DNA of 64,000 nt from Phallusia mammillata (lineage: Eukaryota > Chordata > Ascidiacea > Phlebobranchia > Ascidiidae). The notes beneath the pieces are model-generated. The model did no database searches. It was not told the origin of the DNA and was given only the letters and a program-made list of their open reading frames with translations. The DNA lies in assembly GCA_003260075.1 (NCBI GenBank), contig QLIY01000080.1, positions 163,077-227,076 on the forward strand, given 5' to 3'. Shown here piece after piece: positions 1 through 13,800 of the stretch; position 1 is the stretch's first letter, and each line of letters opens with the position of its first letter. A program made the translations under genes and the position numbers.

Positions 1-125
1 CGCACAAACACGCGTGTGGGGACCCATTAGTTTTTGTTTACAAAAACAATCATATGTGTAGATCAAATGATGTGTATAGTAAATATCGTACAGAATATAT
101 AAAATGGAAGTATATCAGAAAGTCA
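1..125 (-). repeat. Partial copy of a three-copy interspersed repeat
   Basis: Read on the minus strand, this edge segment matches the left part of the elements starting near 25,974 and 32,721: a block beginning with actagaag, then tttctgatatacttcc, a palindromic tttttgtaaacaaaaa, and a gggtccccacacgc core. The copy runs off the window start, so its other end is not visible. It is in the opposite orientation to the two internal copies. No coding potential is seen. The class is unknown; non-autonomous DNA transposon is an inference. Confidence 0.7.
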
Positions 126-3100
126 CCCTTCTAGTTTATGTTATTTTTTTCTTGTGGGAAATATCAAAATCTTGACATACCGGCCTATAATTTTGCAACA
201 TTGCACCAAAACGTACAACCACTTTTTTACATGTGATTCACCAGCATCGAGGTAGCAGTGACGGGCAAAACAATAGCGCTGGGCAAACTTTGCGTTCTAT
301 GTATGCGTACATATAAGTCAGCATGGGCACCAGTGCGATGCCGCGTCTATTCACTTGCGGTAAGCCGTTCGCCAGCAGCCATTCAGGCGTGGCACAGGTT
401 GCTGCACTGACGGGATAAGCTTTGGGCGCATTTCTTCGTTTGCGCGTGCAGAAAATCTAGGCAGCATCACTTGCGTCGAAGTATTACTTCCTACATCGTA
501 CTTGCGACGCAAACAAACGTCCGCGTCACTGAGCTATGGCCTTTAGTCATCCGGACTGATGCATACTCACTTGGCTGCGTGAAAAAAACGAAGCATAAGC
601 AGGTCATTGTTGCGCAGTATTCAGCCAGCCGGACTTCGTCAATTATATAGTGTTCAGCAGCGGTAGAAGTCCTTTCGGGACGCCGATAAGAAGTTAGGAA
701 CGTGTGCTTTGGTTGGCGTTTCCTTGGCACACTTACCATAACTGACAGGAGAAAAGGTTTCGTGAATCAGTGGCAGCATTAGACATGGATAATGCCTTCG
801 ACCTGAGCAAAAGCACTAGCTTTGGATAGACCAAACGTAAACAGCGAGCAAGATTAATTTGTTTCTCGCCAACAAAGCTTTGATTTATATGTGCATCGCA
901 GGCGAGCGGATGGGTAGAGGTGTATCCTGTTTGCGTGTTTGACTTTGTAATGGTATGGAACCTGTGTTTTTTACGGTGAGGACTTCAGGGATTTATTATT
1001 ATGTCAAAAGGAAAAATGCGACCGGCCCCACTAAGTATTGTGTACAACATATCAACCCCGACACCAAAGGTGAAGCGAATATTTTCATTCAAGTAAGTAT
1101 TATCATTATACGGAGCAGATGCTGAATAGACGTTTAAGTAACCTCTAATCCTATTTACGCTTCGTCGCTAATAGGCGTTTAATTTTCCCTGAACGTTTTA
1201 GGAAGCACTGCAATAGTTCATTAGCTTGTGCCCATGTCATAAGCATAGCGGTTTACTTTGGCCACTTAGCATGGTTCAATGCACGGGTACACCCTCGGCA
1301 CAGTTCAATTCCTTGTGTGTCTATATTTTGCTTTGACATTTTTTACTTTGCGTGCCCATCAGTTTTATGTTGGCATTGGTAAACGCTCTGACTATTTTAA
1401 AAGACTTAATCAATTGTTAAATTGACGTACTATATTATTTAGTTGTTTGCTTTGGATTCAGAACGATAAGCGTTGATCTCATTTGTGACGTTTTTATAGA
1501 CCACCCACTGATTAATAACTTCTTAAATAGACACTCGGGTTGACTTGGTTTCACCTACACCGGACGTATCTTGCTTGGGGCGAATATTTTCTTGGTTTAA
1601 CTTCAATTTGCGATCCATATCGCCTTGTAGTTTGTTGTCCCCTTACGACTTAAACGATGGTATCTTGTGCCATTATTAGACTAATCCAGCAAATGCTTTT
1701 GTAAAAGTATTGTACAAAGCACATTTAAAATTATTTACTAACAAGTCAGACTTTCCTTGAATTATTGTTCTTCCATGATAAATGTATTTACACTTCTGTG
1801 CTGGATAGTGAGATGGTAATAGTTTGGCTTGTTTACCGTTTCAAACTAAATTGCAGGGAAGTGGTATTTGTGACCAACAGGCTATGTGCAAATTGGTTAC
1901 GTACTCAACTTATAGGGTCTCGTGCGTCATGATAAATTATTTAGGTGATAAAATTCATTAAACGGTTTTAAAAAACAACTCGATTATCATCAAAAGCACC
2001 TGATTGTTGCAATGATCTATTACCGCCAGTTAAGATCGGTTTAGTTTTCGGAACTTTTTATCTCTAAACGATCGATGTTAAATGCTCATTCCCATTAGCT
2101 ATATTACTGCTGCTGGTGATATTGCCATCGTCATGCGTTTTATGAGAGGAACTAGCTCTATTGGTCGGTAGAGGAAGTCTATCCGTGATTGAGTGTGGGC
2201 GAGTGTTTTTAATGCTGGCAACGCACGCTGGTTTAGGGTTGCGCAGTCGTGCATGAATGTTGCCTTTGTTTTACGTTGTCGACGCCTTACAATACATCAT
2301 GGCAAGTCCGAATTTATTTAGTTTTCTTCCAAAAACCAAGAGAGCTGCTTTCAGGTAAGCAATATAGTATGCGTGGTTATGATTGCAGTTTATCATTTGT
2401 GTCCTGGCTGTTTGCTTAAGTGCTGTGTTTTGTTGACAAGTTACTTGGAGCGGACACACATTCATTGATTGCTTTTGTTGGATGCAATTTGTTTGCCAAT
2501 CGATTAGCGGACAACGACTGGCGAGTAACTGTTACACGTTTCCCCACTGTACCAATAGTGTCGCAAAAAGTCTGCTGGTAGGTAAATGTCGTGAAGAGTG
2601 TTTTGCCAGTAGGCATGGACGGCGGCGAAAAGTCAAAACTGCAAAGATTTTAGCAAGTGTTAGCAAACTAAGGTTTTGTAACGTCAAGTGCAAGACAGCC
2701 AAGCAGTTAGTGGCAAGCGTTTTGTTGTTGAGCTTAGCGGTTCAATGCGCTTTCAAATCGAGTTGCTATTTTTAGTTTTAATTCCAAGGTCTGCTCAGTT
2801 AAACGATGCGTTCGCGAGGGAAAAGGTTACCGAACCAGATACTATGCCTTGTTTGGCTTCGCACAGGCTAAAATACTTAAACTTCGACTCTACGACTTCC
2901 TATTTGTCGATTTACTCGCAATCGACTTGAACATAACATTTGCACACACAGTAGGCGTTGTTTATTAGCGCGTGTGGTTTGTCGTTGTGGCATAATTAAA
3001 TGTCGGTCTGCCCCGTAATATTATATTGCACTATACTTGCATCAAAATCAATAAGGGTAAACTAAGTATTAGTTTAATCAGCCTTAGTGTGGTAAGCTGC

Positions 3101-3259
3101 CTAATCCACAGCTTGCGTTTATTTCCTGTGGTGGATTGCAGTTCAGTTTCGCAGAAGTGTGGTGAGGTTGTAGAGCACTGTACGTAAGGGTGGCCATGCG
3201 TGGTGAACGGGCGTTGTGCAGCAGTTGTTTGTATTTGCATTGCAGCCTGTGTGCGTCGG

Positions 3260-3446
3260 TGTGCGACTTCCATTAAAAAGGAAGTCGCTTCAGGTGACGA
3301 ACGACTTCTTGTCAACGCATCTGATGTTCAGCTGTGTGCCTGTGTTTTTTAGNTGTGCGACTTCCACTAAAAAGGAAGTCGCTTCAGGTGACGAACGACT
3401 TCTTGTCAACGCATCTGATGTTCAGCTGTGTGCCTGTGTTTTTTAG
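3260..3446. repeat. 93-bp direct duplication around a single N
   Basis: Positions 3,260-3,352 and 3,354-3,446 are the same 93 bases with one visible difference (ccattaaa versus ccactaaa), separated by a single N at 3,353. Each copy contains a hairpin, gcgacttcc facing ggaagtcgc. A lone N between two near-identical copies is typical of two overlapping contig ends (possibly two alleles) placed side by side without merging, so the true sequence probably has one copy. Confidence 0.8.
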
Positions 3447-3601
3447 TTAAAGAGAGAAAACAGAGAGGCTTTGTCGTTTTTGTTGAAATGATGTTGTCAC
3501 GCTCACTCTGATCTGCGGTTTACTGAGAGAAACCAAGCGTGTTCGACACAATGCTGCATGGCGAAATTTGTTTGAAATGCTTTGGAATGGCTCGACAACT
3601 C

Positions 3602-3646
3602 GAGCAACCCAAGCAACCCAAGCAACCCAAGCAACCCAAGCTACCC
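3602..3646. repeat. 9-bp minisatellite, five units
   Basis: Five tandem copies of a 9-base unit (aagcaaccc, first and last units slightly different). It produces a Trp-Val-Ala repeat in an overlapping minus-strand frame that is not considered coding. Confidence 0.8.
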
Positions 3647-4611
3647 ATGTTTTATGCAATGCATTTTGACTAATTGGTAGGACGTTGTTTGTGCGCTCGT
3701 CACAGTAGTTGCCTACGCAACATCCGTTTCATGACGCCACCCACTGTTTTTCGATTAAATATTCGTGCTAGAACGCGTTTAGATGAAGATTATGGTGAGC
3801 AGACGTTGTATACACTTTATAGGCATCTGGTTAAAGTTAGGAGTACTTTAACAATCTTGGGTAACGCAGATATTGGGTACAAGTATTTTGCGTACTTGTA
3901 GTTTTCAAAGTTGTGTTAGGTGCCAGGAATTGGTCTTTCAAACCTATAAGACTCAGTCGACTAGTTGTTGGGTGTTAAAAATGAAATATAGACGTGTTAC
4001 CGATTTAGAAAGGTTTGTGTACAGTAAACCGTGGCTAATATCGCGCACAGGCCCGGGGCTATATGCCATAAAACCATGGAACTCGATTGTAGCTTATTAT
4101 CGCTGCAGAGTTTCCACGGCATAACGCACCGGCTATCGCACAAGAACTAATGTGTTATGGGACAATGTTTCTAGTCACATCCCTCTTGGTACCATCCCTT
4201 ATTTTGTAATATCCTAGTCGCGGGCCTGGGAAGGATTTTGTAGATTTAGAGAAATGTTTATGGTCCCTTTCTGTGTCATTGCCCGGACGATCGCAAACGC
4301 CCGTTGTACGTCATTGTCGACGGGAGGCTGAAACGCGCACTTAAAAACCACCAAGCGCTTCTACCACAGTTGTCATTTGCTTCCCATAGCAGTCGGTTGA
4401 AAAAGTAACGTGTATTGTGTTGTTTGGACGGCGGCATTCTTTGTTTGCCAGACAGGCTTCAGCGTCAAGAGCAGATAACACTGTGTGGGTGCCACTTTCA
4501 GGTCCGGTCTCCGCAGTTTTGTAATTTGACTTTGAGTGAAAGATACCAGCTGTGTCGGTGTAACTATATTGTGACTTCTGTCCATGGTGATACAAGGTGA
4601 AAGTGTAAACG

Positions 4612-4844
4612 ATGGCAGAACAGCCAAACTTACCGGAACGCAAGAAAGTGGGAATATGCAGAAGGGGTCTGTCGGATGGTCACGACAGTCGTGTGTTGAG
4701 GCCACTACGTGTGAGACTGAGTAATCCAGAGTACCAGCGCAGTTCATCAGGAGATACAATGGGAAGGCGGTCGATCACTTTGCACCCGCGAAACTCGTAC
4801 TGTCGCGCGTCGTTGCCCAACATCGATCCTTTATTGGTTTCACG
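4612..4844 (+). CDS. PDE4: Putative N-terminal coding exon of the long PDE4 form
   Basis: An ATG frame of 77 codons plus two bases ends at a GTTAAG donor (4,845). It carries exactly the two bases needed to complete the codon started by the UCR1 exon at 5,243, giving an Arg-Phe-Asp-Val-Glu-Asn junction that resembles vertebrate long-form junctions. The peptide is basic, with a GLSDGHDS segment and several Arg-rich stretches. N-terminal PDE4 exons are poorly conserved and usually direct localisation. Other first exons may exist upstream of 4.6 kb. The support is splice phase and junction sequence, not homology along the exon. Confidence 0.6.
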
Positions 4845-7800
4845 GTTAAGTTCATAGCAACTGTTGTTCCACTGTCTTGATGCTTTTTACGGGTCTGTAA
4901 TTGTTTGAAATGCAATGTGCTGCGGGTATATTTTCACTTCTTTGCGCTGCTACCGCAAATAGCAGTTTTGCCCTAGAACGTGGCGCGGAACTTGTCCTCG
5001 TGGTGATGTTTCCAGTTCTTTGTTTGCTTAATAATATGATTATAGGTTCCATAGAGAGTATACAGGTGGATCTGTTGTATCACACATATATTTCAAAAGC
5101 TCACCGCGTCATAAATTTCTGGTTTTATTCTTGGTTTGTAAATAGATCCAAGATCCTAGAAACATGTGTGTCTTTTGTGTGTGACATTTAAGGGTTATGA
5201 AATAGACTGTCTATAGAATTAAAATTTGATTTTTATTTGCAGTTTCGATGTGGAAAACGGGATATCTCCCATGCGAAGCCCGGTTGATCCGCAATCGTCG
5301 CCAGGAATGGTTTTGCATTCCGGTAACATGCCACATAGCCAGCGGCGCGAATCGTTTTTGTATCGGTCTGACAATGACTTCGATCAATCGTCCCCCAAGA
5401 TCGGATCTCGAAACTCGTCCCTTGTCAGCGACACGTAAGTGTTTGTAATTTATGTAATATTGCAGCTTTCAACTTCTTGACTTGTCTAAGTTGTACTTTT
5501 AGATTTAGAAGGGATTGTTGTAACTTTTTGCTTCAAAAAGCAGTTTCAACCCGTTATCTAAATGTTATTTGTATTCCAGGCATGGTGTGGAGGACCTTAT
5601 CGTTACACCATTTGCACAGGTGTGTATTACCAGATTTGCATGCTTTGCTAGTAGCCAACGGCAAATAATCTAAATGCCGGAGCAAAAAGTCATGCTGAGG
5701 TTCCTTTATCGAGAACACCTAACCGAAGCGACCTTTTCGAAACGATTTTTTGCCAATTAAGTGGATTCAATTTTTACATGTTTTATTTTATAGTGTAACG
5801 TAGCAACAAATGGCTCTAAAAAACATAACCAAAACTTAACTAATGACGAAAAAGTAATTCATTTTTGCAAAAAAATCTGATGATACATCACACCTTACAC
5901 GTAATTAAAACAACGAGAGTAATTGTTTTGTATTTCAAAGATATAAATGCAATCACATAATGTGTTCAATGTCACGATCACGTAGATCTGTATCCAGTTT
6001 TGTCAGACGCACTTAAAACAAAGCCCATCTACTGCGCCAACATAACTCTTGATTTAACATAACTCTGCCTTAATCCACTGTAAGGGCAGCACTTGTTAGG
6101 CCCGTGTTTCAGCCACGTTGCACCCTTCGACATATCCGGCAGCTGGTTTTGCGATCTGACCACTGTTTTATTCACCTACAACTGTCACAAACGGTAAAAT
6201 ATCAGTTTTCTGGGAAGTGCTTAACGTCATAAACATATTCAACGGAAAGTATGTATTTGTGTTTTGACTGGAGTTTCCCCAGTTAAAAGCAAAATAATGA
6301 TTTCAGTCGAAAGAAGTAATTACTCTAAAATTCCTCCTAAGTAGTTCAGCGAACCGAATCCGTGGCTAAAAGTAGCATAGCTAAACAAATCCTAAATTTT
6401 GGCAATATGCAGTGCTCGACCTACAGGTCAACTTGTCTGAATGGGCTACTGATTGGTGAAGTATATACATGACGTACACCCCCGATAACAGTGTATACTT
6501 GTTGGACGGTATATGGTACTTGACCGTTTAAGGGTTTTTAACCTGCTGGTCAAATTTTCCGCTTTATTTTGTTGCTGTAGATTTAAAGTCTTCCTTGCAA
6601 TCCGTATTTTTCATGTCTTACAAGGCAACAATTGGATTTATTGGGGGAATGGGGTTCCCTAGCGCAGCCAAACTAACCTCAGCTTTTTATCTGCACTACA
6701 TGGTTAAGTGCACTTTCTGACTTGATCTATCGATTTCGAAAGCTTTGCAAATTGCAATTGTTTAGCTTTAGGTATTTGAAATGAAAGCCATTTTAAAACA
6801 AATACCAATAACTTTCGTTATCCGTAACAGCGTTTTCACAGTCCATCTGTATATTGTTACCGATTGCCGAATACCAGCAAATCAAAAGCATTAACCGCAC
6901 GTGAACGTTTTATTCGTACCGCAGTAAAATTTGCATTGTCACGATCCACAAAATGCAAGCAGTATTTGCGGCTAAAAGACTTTAGTTTAAAACACTCCTT
7001 TAAAGTGCAAACGTTCGTTTCTCAATTGGCAATGTCGGTTAGCCCTAAGCACCAAAGTCTAATTTTAACCCAGCATTTCTCCGCTAGCTCCCAGGCGTAT
7101 GTATGATTCATAACTTAAACAACAAAACCAACAAGCTTTTCATAGCCTTTGCGTCATTCGATTGCATATCGCCCGTTTTTCCACTTGGTGTACAGTTTTT
7201 TACGGGTTCTCACGTGACCGACAGTTTGGAACAGCGAAGTTCTCGGTCATAAATCCGTTTGTGACCGCACGCTTGTCGGTTTGTGAAATTCGCTTGATCA
7301 GTGACGTGTATTCCTATTGTATTACGTATAGTTCGTGGGGATAGGCTTTTATAATAAATGACCGTGCGACTTTGCGCATCATTTAGCTTTGTAAAGCTTG
7401 AAATCTTTGTGTTTTCTAATTTGCGCATATTAAACCCAACACTCTAATGCACAAACTGACATTTTGTATCATAGTTTTTCGGGGCTTGAGTACAAATGTT
7501 TGCGTAACACATGTGATGCAGCTCCTTATTACATACAGGCACATTGACCACAAGTATGGCAGAAATTACTTTGCACATTCAAATTAGCGCAACTCAAACT
7601 TATTAGCAGTTATTTCGAGGCGTCGCTTGACATATTACAAGATGAGATCAGTCACATTAATCGTCGCTCCTGGCACAGACTCAGTATGTCAGCAATAGCA
7701 CCAATCTTTATGATGACTGACGCCTAAACAGTACACTTGTATATGATTATTTCAAAACGCCTTGGTTAGATGCACGTTTTATCAGCTGGCGTTACTTTAT

Positions 7801-10800
7801 TGTAAAAATTGAATTAGTGGGTCAGGATAATGGGGGTTAGGGAGGTTTTGTGTAAAAAAATAACTGTCTATCTTGTCTATCTGGCCCTGCATTCAGTTTG
7901 AGGAACCTCATACAATAGGTAGTAGTACCATGTCGTTGACATTTCTCCCAACTTTTCTGCTATTTCATTTGTGGTATCGCGACATGACGTATTTTTGTGT
8001 GGCTAGCTTAGCATTATGACGCATGGACTGTACCAACTTCAGTCACACGTTATGCGTGGAACCTGTTTAACTAAATCTCGTTTACGGTATGTTGCACAGG
8101 TGCTTGCCAGTCTGCGACGTGTCAGAAACGACTTCATGATACTAACCAACCTTCCTCAAAACAGGTTAGGTTTGATCATGCTACTGTATCCTATGATCTA
8201 AGATATTATTCTGTCGGATAGGAAAACCGCATTTTTCAATTGAATTGAGCTATTGTTCAAAAACATGATCGAAAATATGAGTGTTACCGCCATAAAATTT
8301 TAGTCACCCATGAATGAACATGACCTACCTAAAATTCCATGACATAATCATTTAAATGTGAAATCCCTGATTAAACGGATATCATGTTTTTTGTCGGGCA
8401 ATCTAATACTTTTTCCGTAGTTAATTTTGTAGTCTATAGTTGGCAGAACTTGACCCTCCGTGACCCTCATTGACCCTGTTTAATCACATTCGTGACCTTG
8501 TTTAACCTTGTGCTCATGATCTATTATTGTTCAATCTCCAGTCGGCGGTCACCGGTGGGGCAGAGCAAACTCCCTCCGAGTCCGACCTTTAACTCGGCAC
8601 CGCACTCAGGCACTGTCACTCCCGGCACAGAGGAGTTCATGCAACGCGCCAGCAATACACTGGAAGAACTGGACTGGTGTCTGGATCAACTTGACACGGT
8701 GCAGACGCATCGTTCCGTCAGCGAAATGGCCTCGAATAAGGTGAGAATTTTTCCTTTTGTTACGCCTGTAGGCAGTATTTTCTGGATTATCCATGGAACG
8801 CAATAGACACATTGTTTGGCCTTAAAAATTTTCATTTTATGGCGCCTTTCTAGTAATAATGTTGGCTTTGTGCCCATCAGTGAGTTCAATACATTTCGAA
8901 ATAAAAATACTTTTTGCAGGTTCCTACGAGTTGGTTATATTAATTATTTGCTGTTTAAGCGCAGCTAATATCAATTATTGGCTGGTTTGATTGATTTGCA
9001 ATATTAAAGAATACAACCCGGTAAATTACCAGGCTTGTATATATCTCGCGAACGTAAGAAATACCCGTAGGGTATTTTTTCATCACATAGATTTGCGTAT
9101 TTACAATAGGGTGTTGTATGTCTTGATGCCATCATGTTTACCAATCTATATGCAAAGCACATCGAAATCAGCATTCAAAATTACAACACTCCCTTCATCC
9201 GCACGATTTACGCGGTCATGTTTGGGTTTTTTAGGAAACGGTTTTCATGCTACATGAAATTACACTTGCTTACATCCGAAAGCGTTCGTGACAGAATATA
9301 AGCAGATATGTTTTCCTGATTACTTGTGGTCTGCCAAATCATGCATAATGAGACATTTCAATTCGTGTCCCAACAAAACTGATGGTAAACGCCTGGTGAA
9401 AAAATCCCGAATTTAGCAACATATAAATATAATAAACATTCACTAAATCCATAATTGTTTGTATTTAGTGTATTTTAACGAATTATCTTTTGTTTATCCA
9501 TTATATTGCTGACTTGCAGTTTAAAAGAATGTTGAACAAAGAGTTAAACCAGCTTTCGGGGACAAGTAAATCCGGCAACGAGGTGTCAGAATATATTTCC
9601 TCCACATTTTTAGGTAAGTTGCATCGGTTGACAAATCGTTGGTTCAAGACTTCGCCAGTATTTTTGCCACACAAGCAATAATACATAAAATATATATTTT
9701 TCGGTTACATTAACCTGCGCTATGGAGTAAATGAGTGGTATATGTTAGTTCAGTAGAAATATGTAAGGTTTTCATCCACGATGGGGCGCAAGAGATCAAC
9801 AATAGAAAACATTTATCAAAACCAACCGATTTGGTATCAAATGAACACAGGGTCATGTTTGTTTTCTGAAATTGTGTTTTTTATGGGACAAACTGATATT
9901 TTGCGTACCTGTTATTGCGAACGGGACGGATACCGAAACATGAAATGCATCTGAAACTATCGATAGTTTCAGTGATGACCAGCCACACCAGACGGACGGA
10001 TGCATGGTTTCCCACACTAGTATGACGCACTTATCTGCTCTCTTGCGCGAGGAGACTGTCACCGCACTTCACACTTGCACGCTCACTCCTTGTCGTTCAC
10101 GTCTTTACGTAGACACACACTACTTACAGCGTGACGTCATGTTTGTAGTGAGTGGCAATCACGTGATATAACCAGCTGGTGCCGTAAGATATTCTGGTGA
10201 TGGCCGACTGTGCCTGGGGGAACGCTGCCATTATTTTCCTCCGAACAGCATAAATTTAACCTCAAGACAAATAAACCTGGCGTCTACCGGAGGATCGTTA
10301 AACCTTGAATAGTGGTTACCTGTGATTTGCATCTTACCTATAAACTAAGGCCCGGCACACCTCAATGCAAGTACACATCGCGTTGGAGTGCAGTGGGCGG
10401 TTGTGTGAATAGTCTGTGTGGAAAGTAAAATCAACAATGGCGTGTTAACTGTGACATGGGAACGTGCTCTTGCCGATAAGCACAAGATAGCTGAATTTTG
10501 CCTAAACGCTGTTCATGTGTACACGGAAGCTTTTCATAGCACTGGTTTCATATATTGTTTTATTGAATAGAGCTGATAGAAAACCCAAATTAAAAATAAC
10601 AAACCATAAAAATAACATCGCTGCCAACAACCTCAGAGAGCAACGAAGATAGCGTGGCTGCCAATCTCTTCCGGGAGAAGTATATAGGCAAAGATATTTT
10701 GGAATGCTGATTGTTTAAAATAGGATCGGTTTTGTACTGGCTGTGAGTGGGCGCGTCAGACCTCCGCACAATGCCGAAATGTTTCGAAACAGACCGCTCT

Positions 10801-13800
10801 GACGTCAATGAAACCTTGCTAGGCATTCATGCTGGTGTGGACAAAAAGATTATTCAACTAAAGGGGCGTGCCATAGCATGAACCCCAAGCAACAATGAAT
10901 GGTTCAGCGTTGACTTACTGCCCTAGCTGGCGCTTTACTATACGTCTCACGAGAAAAATGATGTTGGTTTCTAAATTTATTTCGCGTCATCATCTTTCAA
11001 ACGGACTCCATGAGAGCCTAATAAGTTCCCCTTTTGTCTATGATCTCTCTGTAACCCACTTGCCTATGTATATGATGATTTGAATGTGTCACAATGTAGG
11101 TAAAATTTGGTGACGCGGTTATGAAGAGGTTGACTACATCCTGCGTATTTCTGAAGTGAAGCGCTTAACTGCAGCTGCGCAAATAAGCGTTAAATAAATA
11201 ATTTCCAACAAAGCCGCAACAGTTAAGAGAATGAGATAATAATCGTTTAAAACTTTTTCCGAATGAGCAACAGCTTTAGCTTAAAACACCATAAAACAAA
11301 ACCGTTGCCTGCACTTAATGCGAAATTCGAGTGTTTGTTTTGACATTCTGTTTACATGATAACGTGGCTTACTGTCCGCAACCATAATTGCGACCAGCGC
11401 TTTATGTGATAAACGCGTTGTACCCTTTAGGCCACTTTGTTATGACAATATTGTAGCACTCCGATGTTTGGCGCTTGTTCCTACTCCCAGTAACGCAAAA
11501 AAGGCAGTGAACTTTCCAGTGACGTTTTAGGATCACGCACCAGTACAGTTCAAACTAATCCCAATACAAATCGATTTTAAATTAGGAGCTTAAGGTCGAG
11601 AAACAATTTGTGAAGCAAGCCGCTTGTGACAGTTTAACAAACTTATTCAAGGCTGGGACTTTCAAGCGATGACCGCAGATGGATTATTAAACTTACATTC
11701 TCGCTGCGTTATCACAAAACCCTCCTCGGTCATTTTGACATTAACCTTAAGTGAGAAACTAATGCACGGAATGTTTTGGAACATTTGCACTGGTTCAAGG
11801 CGCTTGTCTAACGACCACTTTTATCACGCTTTTCTCATTGACCACATAAAATTCGATAGCGGTTTGCGCACAGCTACCATGACGCATGTACCATGCATCA
11901 GTCAAGCCAATTTTCGATAGTGTTGGCGATAGGTGATTTGTCAGTGAAACAATAATAAAAAAACACGTGCAAATTTGGGTGTTCCTCTCATCACAACACA
12001 GGCGTAAAAAGTTGAGGAAGTCCATAAACTTTGTTAACGCACTGTTCTGGCCAATGTTTTCCGCACCTAGCCGAGTTGGTGCCAATCATTTGCAAATAGT
12101 GCGCCATTCCAGGCCATTGATCTGATGACAGCGAGCCTACGCTGCATGTTTCCTCGCTGCTACGTCAATGGGTAATTGAAATGATTTCCGGGAGCACTGA
12201 ATTGTGCAGCCTTTTACGTGTATGCGCTGAAAAAGGGGCCTAGAATGCAACGCGTTTCGGTGTACTTTTTGATACGAGTGTTTTGGCACAGCGTGTTGAC
12301 AGAAATGCTTAAACACACGGCAGGTTCAGGTGAGGGGTTTTAATTTAGTTAGCTTAGGTTTAATCGGGTCAACCTATGGCTGTTATTGAGTTGAATGAGG
12401 CAACTTTGGTTTGTTTGCTTTTCCTTTGGATTTGTATGCGGTGCGAAAATATTTGGTCTTCGTCTTGCTTTTTCAGAAGATACAGTCAGGAGAACCGGTA
12501 ACATAAGGGCTCGAAAAAACATGTTTGTACACAGGTACATATACACAGGTAATGGGGAACTGGGTACTAAGTGCAACGAGGCGAAATCTGACTCGCAGTT
12601 GATTACCTACAGCAACTTCCTGCCTTTGTGGCATGCTTTGTTCCTGTCTTCGACGGGAACAGAGAATCGCGTTGGTCTCGCGGCGTGCTGGGTTGCGACT
12701 GTGACGTCAGAGCGCCTTTTTTGCCAATCGTCGCCTGGTGCACGATTTCAGAAACTGGAGCGCTGGGGAGCGAACCGCGCAGTCGTTTTTTATAAGCAGT
12801 GATCCAGAGACCTTAGCGATACAGCTGGCTGCCAAGCGGTAACGGGGTTTTTGGCTGTTGTAGCCAATAGTGGTTAACTCTCTTTCTCAAGCGGCGGTTA
12901 GTCATCCATGTTAGATTGGGAGTGAATAGCATAGAATTGATGTAAGTTTGACGTCAAGCGCTTGACCGCAGCAACAACCGCGTGACGAACGAGGAATGTG
13001 GCCACTGAGATTTTAAGCAAGATGGTGAAATCCAGCGCAGAAGGGCAGATGCGTAGTTTGGAAAGGTCGTGCGTGCGCTCTTTGTAGAATATTCCTGACA
13101 GTAAACGAGCCATTCAGAAAATCAGAAACAACAAAATCGATAACTTGGTGTTTAAGATATTTTGTTAATTTTATGTTAAGCTCGTCCGCATTCCGCAACG
13201 CAGGAACGTGCGTAAGTAAAGTGGCGCCACAAGGTGCTCCGTAACTAGTCTATCAACGGGCTATGGAAAATAAACGAATATTTTTGTAAGGCGAACGCTG
13301 ACGCAAGTATTAGCGACGTGCATCCCTGAAAAAACAAAGCACAAAGGTGAATCGAGTTTAGAGTTATCTTATCGTGGGCGATATCCATTTTGTAGACTCA
13401 AACTGCCATCAGGAAGCGTCGGTTTTAGTTTGAGCAATAATAGACCGATGAGATATCAATGTTTGGCGAACAGCGTTAATTGCTTCTGACTAAAAGTATA
13501 CAGGGTTCACCTCACTCGACTGAACTCAGGTGATTTCAACTCTGACGTCCGTTTGCGTCACTGGAGCGATACCAATGATGACCAACTGTTGGTTTTCTTA
13601 TTTCCAATACACGCGTTCTCAGAGCGAGGCGTATGAATTGCATTAGTTAAAAAGTTTAGGCCATTGCGTTGGCAGGTTTGTTGCGTTAGCAGGAGTCAAT
13701 CCAAAGGAAGTTTTAATGAGTAGTCGTTAAACGAGCGAGCTGCTAATGTTATCATTATCGATACGAAAGATAGACAGTTTACACCAGTGGTTCTCAAACT

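Larger units (their letters stand above)
126..4611. other. Upstream region of PDE4, no gene recognised
   Basis: No open frame here shows a recognisable domain or chained splice sites. Only short frames of 60-130 codons occur, and they overlap on both strands, as expected by chance. Two local repeats (3,260-3,446 and 3,602-3,646) are listed separately. The promoter and 5' UTR of the long PDE4 transcript may lie here, but no convincing core promoter could be picked. Confidence 0.5.

Noticed and set aside
2482..2775. 97-codon Cys-containing frame upstream of PDE4
   Set aside because: No signal peptide or family pattern is convincing and no splice context supports it.
12395..12802. 135-codon open frame in the PDE4 intron
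   Set aside because: No recognised domain, no chained splice sites, and it overlaps the CRE/CCAAT/TATA-like module; more likely non-coding.
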